Positions 7,961-12,788 of a stretch of DNA of 16,111 nt are shown piece after piece. Source of the DNA: Chloroflexota bacterium (lineage in GTDB: Bacteria; Chloroflexota; Anaerolineae; Aggregatilineales; Aggregatilineaceae); the NCBI GenBank assembly GCA_016234525.1, contig JACRBK010000705.1, positions 1 to 16,111 on the forward strand, given 5' to 3'. The notes beneath the pieces are model-generated. The model worked only from the letters and a program-made list of their open reading frames with translations. It had not been told where the DNA came from and searched no databases. The position numbers were made by a program, and so were the translations under genes. Every line of letters starts with the position of its first letter. The stretch's first letter is position 1.

Positions 7961-7996
7961 TTTAATCTGTTGAACACGCTGGTTCAACCTGTTAAA
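7961..7996. repeat. Symmetric 36-bp palindrome between the ParM-like and ParR-like genes
   Basis: TTTAA, three bases, GTTGAAC, six bases, GTTCAAC, three bases, TTAAA: both arm pairs match perfectly and are symmetric about 7978. It overlaps the TAA stop of the ParM-like gene and sits 18 bases before the ParR-like start codon. There is no T-run, so it is more likely a protein-binding site (operator or part of a centromere) than a terminator. Confidence 0.45.
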
Positions 7997-9050
7997 TCGC
8001 CTCCTGTCGGGCGGCGAAGTGGGCATAATTCAAATACCCGCGAGCATTGGCTAACTGCGCGTTTTTCACCAACTGCGTCTGTGGATAAGCCACCGCGACC
8101 TGCTCATAAACCAGTTCCGCGCCACCGCCGGACAGATAGATCACTTCGACCGTTGTGCCCCGTTTCCACCTTTCGCTCAACAGATTCAGGGTCGCACTGC
8201 GCAGCGGCGACAGGGCGTCTTCGACCTCGGCGCTGTAGTCCAGCGATTTACCATTCGCTAGAAAGACGCCGGTTCGCATCACCCGCTCGATGATACTGAA
8301 CGGGATTTTCTGGCGGTGATCGCGTTCCAACAGGGTGGCGATCCGTTCCTGGGCGGTAAAAACGCCGCTTTCCACACTCCCACTTTCCGCGTCTTTGAAC
8401 TCACCATCTTCATCCAGCGCGATGTCTACCGTGTAGGTGCCGACATCCACGACGCCGGTGCGCATATAGGTATGGCGTGCGTTGATCTCGCCGCTGTCGG
8501 TGAGCAAATGCGCATACAGTGTCCCGTAAGGCTGGGGCATGACCATTACTTCGACAACATTAGCGATGAGTTCCGCGCAGTCGGTCTGGATCAGGTGCTG
8601 CCCCAACAGGGCGGTTTTGAGTTCGTCGGCATCCGGCATGTGATCGGTCGGCAGGCCGGTAGCGATGCGCAGATGCACCGGCTCACGGTTCCAGATGTTC
8701 GGCAGCAGTTTCCCGATGGCGGCTTTGGCTAACCGTAGGCGGAAGGCGTTGCCCATCGTTTTTTCATTGGCCGTTCGCCCGCGCAGCCGCAGCAGTTCGC
8801 CCTGCGGAATCTGTGAGAGGGCCAGATCGCCGACAAACCACATGCCCTGTTCATCGGTGATCTGATCGCCGGGGTATTTGGTGTGCATGGATTCCTGGCC
8901 GAACTTGAGTTCGCGGGCATGTCCCATCACCGAAGGGAAAACTACCGCTTGCGTATCGGTGATGGCTTTGACCACCCCATAACCAATATCCAGGCCGAGG
9001 GTGATGACGCTGCCCGGTTGGGGATGGGAATTGGACTTAGATTTGCTCAT
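7992..9050 (-). CDS. ParM/Alp7A-like plasmid-segregation actin
   Basis: 352 residues. Actin-fold ATPase motifs are in order: phosphate 1 LGLDIGYGVVKAI (about 18-30), phosphate 2 GVVDVGTYTVDIAL (about 199-212), and adenosine motif YLSGGGAELV (about 305-314). MWFVGDLA near 70-77 is the typical early strand of plasmid actin-like proteins. The family polymerises into filaments that push or anchor replicon copies bound through ParR. ATG 9050 has AGGAG upstream, and the start overlaps the small RHH-like gene by 14 bases. Finding a partition actin on an element inserted at a tRNA suggests that it also persists as a replicating circle. Length and motif set are complete; no sign of decay. Confidence 0.85.
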   Translation of the reverse strand: MSKSKSNSHPQPGSVITLGLDIGYGVVKAITDTQAVVFPSVMGHARELKFGQESMHTKYPGDQITDEQGMWFVGDLALSQIPQGELLRLRGRTANEKTMGNAFRLRLAKAAIGKLLPNIWNREPVHLRIATGLPTDHMPDADELKTALLGQHLIQTDCAELIANVVEVMVMPQPYGTLYAHLLTDSGEINARHTYMRTGVVDVGTYTVDIALDEDGEFKDAESGSVESGVFTAQERIATLLERDHRQKIPFSIIERVMRTGVFLANGKSLDYSAEVEDALSPLRSATLNLLSERWKRGTTVEVIYLSGGGAELVYEQVAVAYPQTQLVKNAQLANARGYLNYAHFAARQEAI

Positions 9051-9255
9051 CAGTGTTCTCCTGCATCATTGAACGGGCATCACGAACATTCGGCAAGGCG
9101 GGCGACTGTTCCTCGTGGTTGAAGAACAGACCCAGCGCCTGGCGGATCACGGCTCCCCCGCGCCGGTAGCGCAGGGATGGCAGCAGCGCGTGATAAAGCT
9201 GTGCTTCTTGTGGTTCGGCGAGATTGAGTGAGAATTCGATACGTTTGATCATCAC
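9037..9255 (-). CDS. Small ribbon-helix-helix-like protein upstream of the ParM-like gene
   Basis: 72 residues. KRIEFSLNLAEPQEAQLYHALL then RYRRGGAVIRQALGLFF fits a beta strand, helix, basic turn, helix pattern seen in ParR-type and other RHH DNA-binding proteins; the tail after residue 46 is polar. AGGAGGG sits seven bases before ATG 9255. It overlaps the ParM-like start by 14 bases, so the two are translationally coupled. It could be the true ParR, an autoregulator of the partition genes, or a second centromere binder. I cannot separate these from sequence alone. Confidence 0.6.
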   Translation of the reverse strand: MMIKRIEFSLNLAEPQEAQLYHALLPSLRYRRGGAVIRQALGLFFNHEEQSPALPNVRDARSMMQENTDEQI

Positions 9256-9319
9256 TGGCCCTCCTGTTTACGGCTTGAGTACGGGCTGATACGTGAAATA
9301 AAAAAGCGTTTGGGGAGTA

Positions 9320-9523
9320 TCATCGGGCGGCGATGTCATCCAGATCGGTTTCACCGTTCCCTGTTTCACCAGCCGAGCTGACGGGCTGGCTGGCCCGGAT
9401 CAGGTCGGCGATGAGATCCACGTTAGCTCGAATCGCCTCGTCCCGGCTGCTGAAACGCCACAGCGAAGGATCATTGCCAATGGTAAGCGGTATGGGTTTG
9501 ACTCTTCGTGCGCGACGTTTCAT
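9320..9523 (-). CDS. Small hypothetical protein, first gene of the leftward operon
   Basis: 67 residues, not recognised. The N-terminus is strongly basic (MKRRARRVKP); the middle (SRDEAIRANVDLIADLIRAS) looks helical; the C-terminus is acidic and Gly/Ser-rich. AGAGGAG sits five bases before ATG 9523, which supports translation. It is the first gene downstream of the operator cluster and precedes the RHH-like gene by 64 bases. A small DNA-binding or regulatory role is possible but not shown. Confidence 0.5.
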   Translation of the reverse strand: MKRRARRVKPIPLTIGNDPSLWRFSSRDEAIRANVDLIADLIRASQPVSSAGETGNGETDLDDIAAR

Positions 9524-9552
9524 GATACTCCTCTTTGCTTTTATCGTATTCT

Positions 9553-9620
9553 GGTACGAATTATGTTCAAAATATTAGGTACGAATAACTCAATTCGTAC
9601 CTAAATACGATTTTCGTACC
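9553..9620. promoter_or_regulatory. Operator cluster for the divergent regulator/partition promoters
   Basis: Four copies of GGTACGAA or its complement: 9553..9560, 9578..9585, 9594..9601 (TTCGTACC) and 9613..9620. The central pair forms a perfect 12-bp inverted repeat, TTAGGTACGAAT at 9575..9586 and ATTCGTACCTAA at 9593..9604, with a 6-base spacer. Partial TCGTA/TACGA half-sites flank it (about 9544 and 9606). It lies between the leftward operon (start 9523) and the rightward XRE gene (9740), so it is the likely binding site of that regulator and probably overlaps the leftward promoter. Confidence 0.75.
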
Positions 9621-9689
9621 AAAGATGATGATAATCGAAAATATAGTATCCTGTCAAGTAGGCAAAAAACAGACTCGCACCAGTTCAGG

Positions 9690-9695
9690 TATAAT
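9690..9695 (+). promoter_or_regulatory. Candidate -10 box for the XRE regulator gene
   Basis: A perfect TATAAT lies 45 bases before the regulator's ATG. No good -35 hexamer is found 16-18 bases upstream, so the promoter may be weak or activator-dependent. The operator cluster lies about 70-140 bases upstream. Confidence 0.4.
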
Positions 9696-9739
9696 AGGGG
9701 AATAATCTCTAGGAAAATGTTTAAGGACTTGGCCATTTG

Positions 9740-10381
9740 ATGTCAGACTCTCCTTATACTCTAGGAGCATTTCTCGCGAACCTGATGGACCAGCAAAAAC
9801 ACAACAATGTGTCATTAGCTGAAGCTGCCGGGGTTTCCGAAGGAGTGATTCGAAATCTGCTTAAGGTTGGCATCGACCCCAAAGCGAAAGATCCAGATGC
9901 TCGCACTCTGCGTAAGATCGCGGATGCTCTTGGAGTGAATTCACTGAAATTATTTCGTTTGGTCGGATATATTCCCCCGGCTCCGGATGCGAACTCCGTG
10001 CGTGCTGAGTACCTAGCGGATGTGTTCGACCATCTGCCACCTGAAAAGCAGGATGCCGTCATGGGTGTTCTCGAAGCAATGGCGGATGCTCCAAAGGAAA
10101 AAAAGGTCGTCCAGGAAATGCGGCTCAGCCCACATAAGGCACTGGCTGGAATAGACCTGACTTTCCCGGCGATGATCCGCGAGGCGGCTAACCATCTGAT
10201 CATCCAGTATGCGATGACCGCTCCGGCAGATGTGGAGCGTATCGAGCCAGATGCGGAGATTGCGGGAAACCCCTGGCGCGATTTACCTGCTGCCACTCGC
10301 CAACGTATCACTGCCCTCATTCGTCACAAGCTCTCTCTCGACTACGATCCGACGATGGTCGATCCGGAATGGCGGAAGTAA
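9740..10381 (+). CDS. XRE-family HTH transcriptional regulator
   Basis: 213 residues from ATG 9740; an in-frame TTG at 9737 is an alternative start, closer to the AAGGA at 9723. The N-terminal helix-turn-helix runs about 8-62: LGAFLANLMDQQ, then SLAEAAGVSEGVIRNLL, then DARTLRKIADALGVNSLKLFRL, the standard five-helix XRE pattern. The C-terminal part (about 65-213) has helical segments (YLADVFDHLPPEKQDAVMGVL) and no LexA-type Ser/Lys protease signature or zinc motif that I can see. It is the only rightward gene in the plasmid-like half and faces the leftward operon across the GGTACGAA operator cluster, the layout of a lysogeny-type or conjugation-control repressor. Autoregulation is inferred. 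Confidence 0.75.
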   Translation: MSDSPYTLGAFLANLMDQQKHNNVSLAEAAGVSEGVIRNLLKVGIDPKAKDPDARTLRKIADALGVNSLKLFRLVGYIPPAPDANSVRAEYLADVFDHLPPEKQDAVMGVLEAMADAPKEKKVVQEMRLSPHKALAGIDLTFPAMIREAANHLIIQYAMTAPADVERIEPDAEIAGNPWRDLPAATRQRITALIRHKLSLDYDPTMVDPEWRK

Positions 10382-10451
10382 CCTGATGCTTCAAGCGTAA
10401 CATGCAGGGACAGTGAAGTCATGAGGAATCTCGGCCAATTGGATAAGTAAT

Positions 10452-10500
10452 ATTCCTTAAAAAACGAGGAAAATTCCTCAAACGATAAGGAAGATTCCTC
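10452..10500. repeat. 21-bp tandem repeats with TTCCT/AGGAA half-sites
   Basis: Units start at 10452, 10473 and 10494 (the third incomplete), each beginning ATTCCT(T/C), the first two ending AGGAA plus one base. The junction of units 1 and 2 gives GAGGAA, two bases, TTCCTC, and that of units 2 and 3 gives AGGAA, two bases, TTCCT. A 21-base step places sites on one face of the helix, as for cooperative protein binding. The binding protein is unknown. Confidence 0.6.
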
Positions 10501-10656
10501 ATCTGGATTAGTGGGGATGTTACGCGGGTAGAAGGTGTTTTATGAGTAGATATTCTTAGAGACTTCGGCCCAAATGAGATCGAGAATCTTCATCGCAGCG
10601 ACGAGTTGGAGCGGCTACCAGAAGCGCCCTGAATAGTCCATCGTTTGGTAAAAGGC

Positions 10657-10686
10657 TATGACAGCTACCTACGCCTCGTCCGCCAG
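10657..10686 (+). repeat. Leader-peptide repeat copy 1 (degenerate)
   Basis: Reads YDSYLRLVRQ in the open frame 10633..10749 and aligns with NRYLHLVRQ of the serine recombinase start. Its 3' part CTCGTCCGCCAGG is nearly identical to the other copies. It precedes the HicA/HicB pair. No clear ribosome binding site or ATG is kept. Confidence 0.5.
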
Positions 10687-10758
10687 GTTGCTCACTGCTG
10701 CTGTTCTACTTTGGAACATGGTTCGATTATGATTGATATGAAGTGGTAGAATTAAAGT

Positions 10759-11034
10759 ATGTCTAAACGTGAAAAACTGCGCCGCAAACTGCGGAACAAT
10801 CCGGAAGGGGCGACCATGCAAGAGGTCGAAACCCTACTAACGCGATTTGGGTTCACCCTTGCACGTGTGAGCGGAAGTCATCATATCTATGAATATGAAC
10901 AAGGTGAGGTCTGGAAACAGGTTGTCGTGCCGTTACACGGTCAAAAAGTGAAAAAGGTTTACGTGAAACAAGTCGTCACTACAATAGATGAACTGTTTCC
11001 CGATGAGGATGACGAAGATGAAATCCCTGAATGA
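10759..11034 (+). CDS. hicA: HicA-family toxin (mRNA interferase)
   Basis: 91 residues. MQEVETLLTRFGFTLARVSGSHHIYEYE (about 20-47) carries the HicA core, with the catalytic-type His in GSHHIY (His41). VVVPLHGQKVKKVYVKQVV (about 54-73) is the second conserved strand and helix. HicA cleaves mRNA and is neutralised by HicB. The protein is slightly longer than usual at both ends, with an acidic tail (DEDDEDEIPE). The start ATG 10759 has only a weak ribosome binding site. It overlaps hicB by 17 bases. It is an addiction or anti-phage module inserted between the regulator and the recombinase. Confidence 0.8.
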   Translation: MSKREKLRRKLRNNPEGATMQEVETLLTRFGFTLARVSGSHHIYEYEQGEVWKQVVVPLHGQKVKKVYVKQVVTTIDELFPDEDDEDEIPE

Positions 11035-11239
11035 TTATCTGGCGCTGCCGTATACGATTGAGGTTATTCCCGATGAAGGCGCATGGTTTGTGCAGGTCAA
11101 AGAGCTGCCTGGCTGCATGACGGAAGTGGACGAGTGGGATGAGATTTTACCTGCCATTGAAGATGCCAAACGGCTATGGATTGAACTGGCGTTAGAGCGA
11201 CAGCGTCCTATCCCCGAACCGGTTGGTGTTGTGAAATAG
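11018..11239 (+). CDS. hicB: HicB-family antitoxin
   Basis: 73 residues. YTIEVIPDEGAWFVQVKELPGCMTEVDEWDEILPAIEDAKRLWIELAL is the full degenerate RNase-H-like HicB domain, with the hallmark ELPGC and the acidic residues after it. There is no C-terminal HTH or Arc-type DNA-binding domain, so it is a short HicB that probably cannot repress on its own. I chose ATG 11018 (AGGA eight bases upstream) over the in-frame ATG at 10988, because the domain begins right after it. Overlap with the toxin gene supports coupled translation. Confidence 0.8.
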   Translation: MKSLNDYLALPYTIEVIPDEGAWFVQVKELPGCMTEVDEWDEILPAIEDAKRLWIELALERQRPIPEPVGVVK

Positions 11240-11315
11240 TCCAGTATGCTTTTTTCAGACGAACATAGATGATCTGAAGTCAGGCGAGACAGCAAACGCA
11301 TAGAGGAAAATCATC

Positions 11316-11360
11316 TTGTCTTCAGATGATAACAACCGCTACCTGAGCCTCGTCCACCAG
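11316..11360 (+). repeat. Leader-peptide repeat copy 2
   Basis: Encodes MSSDDNNRYLSLVHQ from TTG 11316, matching MSSDSDNRYLHLVRQ of the recombinase at 11 of 15 positions. AGAGGA lies eight bases before the TTG, so it looks translatable. Confidence 0.7.
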
Positions 11361-11414
11361 GTCTGTTGTTGGTTCATCGGTCGCCTACTTGGAGGCAGCT
11401 TTGTCGAGCGTTGA
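11316..11414 (+). CDS. Small leader peptide resembling the recombinase N-terminus
   Basis: A 32-codon frame from TTG 11316 with a good Shine-Dalgarno. The first 15 residues copy the recombinase start; the rest (VCCWFIGRLLGGSFVER) is short and hydrophobic. Its TGA (11412..11414) lies inside the beginning of the next gene (TTG 11401), and the GGAGG for that gene is within the leader frame. So it may act as a translational-coupling leader, or be only a scar of a truncated recombinase gene. Confidence 0.4.
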   Translation: MSSDDNNRYLSLVHQVCCWFIGRLLGGSFVER

Positions 11415-12117
11415 TCTGAATAACTACTATTCCGCCGGATATTTCGTGATCCGTGCCAATCATCCGCCAGGCTGGGATTTGCCCAAAGATATGTTCCCCG
11501 ATCAACTCATCAGTTTGTCGAGGTGCATTTGTCCGCGATTGGATTTGATATGGAGATGGTATAAAGATGGTGGAGAGGCAATGGCGGAATTCGGAATCCC
11601 GGCGGAGCAGTTTGCCGATTTTGCTGCGTGGTGTGAGCATGAGTATGAATCAGAGGCAGATTATCTAACGGGAATGTTCTATTCGATTGAGGCTGCGCGC
11701 CGTTTTATAAGCCGTTTTCTGCCGGATACGAACGGCCTACACATTATCGGGGTTGGATTCCCAAATGAGTTGGTTGAAATTGGTTGGCGTGGTCCTCATT
11801 ATGAAAATCAGTGTGATACAATCGAAAAGCGAGTTACACAACGACTGCCTATTGAAGTAGGTGGAGATGTACTTGGTCACGAGATTGTCAGCTGTGATTA
11901 TTGCGATTTTGGGCATTCATGGATCTGTAACCATATCCATGAGGAACCATTCGGATTTCGACCCAATTCACGCGGATTCATCAGCAACTACGATGACGCT
12001 AAAAAAGTGTATGATTGGCTCGCTGAAGATGATATGAAAGGCACACGCGGAGAGCCGGAACCTTATTATATTTGGCTTCTCATTTCATATCCTTTGCACG
12101 TCAAAGCAGCGGATTAA
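11401..12117 (+). CDS. Unrecognised accessory protein with Cys/His cluster
   Basis: 238 residues from TTG 11401, chosen because GGAGG lies five bases upstream; TTG 11389 in frame is an alternative. No family recognised. Residues 165-180 contain Cys165, Cys168, His172, Cys176, His178 and His180 (SCDYCDFGHSWICNHIH), a possible zinc site. The rest is rich in aromatic and acidic residues, with no signal peptide or membrane segment. Base composition is visibly more AT-rich than the plasmid-like half, suggesting separate acquisition. It lies between a HicAB pair and the recombinase, a usual place for defence or immunity cargo, but no function can be assigned. Confidence 0.6.
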   Translation: MSSVDLNNYYSAGYFVIRANHPPGWDLPKDMFPDQLISLSRCICPRLDLIWRWYKDGGEAMAEFGIPAEQFADFAAWCEHEYESEADYLTGMFYSIEAARRFISRFLPDTNGLHIIGVGFPNELVEIGWRGPHYENQCDTIEKRVTQRLPIEVGGDVLGHEIVSCDYCDFGHSWICNHIHEEPFGFRPNSRGFISNYDDAKKVYDWLAEDDMKGTRGEPEPYYIWLLISYPLHVKAAD

Positions 12118-12129
12118 GGAAAGAAATCA

Positions 12130-12171
12130 ATGTCCGACTCCGATAACCGCTATCTGCACCTCGTTCGCCAG
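12130..12171 (+). repeat. Leader-peptide repeat copy 3
   Basis: Encodes MSDSDNRYLHLVRQ. Over the 12 shared codons (DSDNRYLHLVRQ) it differs from the recombinase copy at five third positions, all synonymous and all transitions. AAGGA lies nine bases before the ATG. Confidence 0.85.
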
Positions 12172-12738
12172 GAACGCACGCCTAAAAAGGAGGGGATGAT
12201 GGACGAAAAATACAAATATTTCCTCAATACAGGGTCAGGGCGTACTTCGATTGACCTCTCCCTACACAATGACGAAAGCGCGGTGATGGAAATACACACC
12301 GTTTGGATGGCAAGTGGTAACCATCAATACCATCTTTTGGGCAAACACAAAAGAATTTCGGACGTATATGGCTGGCTCCTCATCGAACAAATGAAACATA
12401 GTCTGCCGTTATCCGAAAATCCAGAGCAAAACGAAGAACTGAACTTAGACATCATACAGGCCAAAGTTATCTACGAATATTTCAAAGTCTCACATTCTCC
12501 CAATATTGAACACCCAGATGATCTTGGATTGATGCATCAGTTTTGGGGGTTGGCTAATTGGAACGAAACCTTTGATATGTTGGTTATCATTCATAAATCA
12601 GTACAACAGAATCTACTTTGTCTTCTTGACTATGGAGACGTGTGGTCGGAAGAACCTGCTGATCCAGAGTATATCAAGCAGCTTGTGTATCCTCTGTTGA
12701 ATGTTGACAAGATAAAATTCACCCGTGTAATGGAGTAA
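12130..12738 (+). CDS. Unrecognised accessory protein fused to the leader peptide, with an internal start
   Basis: 202 residues from ATG 12130. The first 14 residues copy the recombinase N-terminus. A second strong start lies inside: AAGGAGG at 12187..12193 before ATG 12196 and ATG 12199, giving a 179-180 residue protein starting MMDEKYKYF. That was probably the gene's own start before it became joined to the leader. The body has no recognised family; it has an antiparallel-strand look early (TSIDLSLHNDESAVMEIHTVW) and helices later, with no membrane segments. It is AT-rich like its left neighbour. It ends at TAA 12736..12738, six bases before the recombinase start, so the two are likely co-transcribed. 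Confidence 0.6.
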   Translation: MSDSDNRYLHLVRQERTPKKEGMMDEKYKYFLNTGSGRTSIDLSLHNDESAVMEIHTVWMASGNHQYHLLGKHKRISDVYGWLLIEQMKHSLPLSENPEQNEELNLDIIQAKVIYEYFKVSHSPNIEHPDDLGLMHQFWGLANWNETFDMLVIIHKSVQQNLLCLLDYGDVWSEEPADPEYIKQLVYPLLNVDKIKFTRVME

Positions 12739-12743
12739 TGCTC

Positions 12744-12788
12744 ATGTCCTCCGACTCTGATAACCGTTACCTGCACCTCGTCCGCCAA
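12744..12788 (+). repeat. Leader-peptide repeat copy 4 (recombinase N-terminus)
   Basis: Encodes MSSDSDNRYLHLVRQ, a short extension in front of the recombinase catalytic domain (HVVAYCRDS begins near residue 24). Large serine recombinases do not need such an extension for catalysis. Confidence 0.8.

Larger units (their letters stand above)
10382..10758. other. Intergenic region with repeats and a possible gene remnant
   Basis: No complete gene seen. It holds the 21-bp tandem repeats (10452..10500), a 9-bp inverted repeat flanking them (GCGTAACAT 10395..10403, ATGTTACGC 10517..10525), a short open stretch ending at TGA 10632 that reads like the tail of a charged protein, and the most degenerate copy of the DSDNRYLHLVRQ-type repeat (10657..10686). 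Confidence 0.5.

Noticed and set aside
9647..9654. TATCCTGT, matching the YATCCTGY nick-site consensus of IncP-type oriT; another match at 7733..7740 inside the ParR-like gene
   Set aside because: About two such matches are expected by chance in both strands of a window this size, and neither lies in the hairpin block next to the relaxase genes.
9754..10320. 188-codon minus-strand frame
   Set aside because: Shadow of the XRE regulator gene, which has a recognisable HTH and better start signals.
11254..11278. TTCAGA/TCTGAA inverted repeat after hicB as a terminator
   Set aside because: The stem is weak and the T-run precedes rather than follows it on the coding strand.
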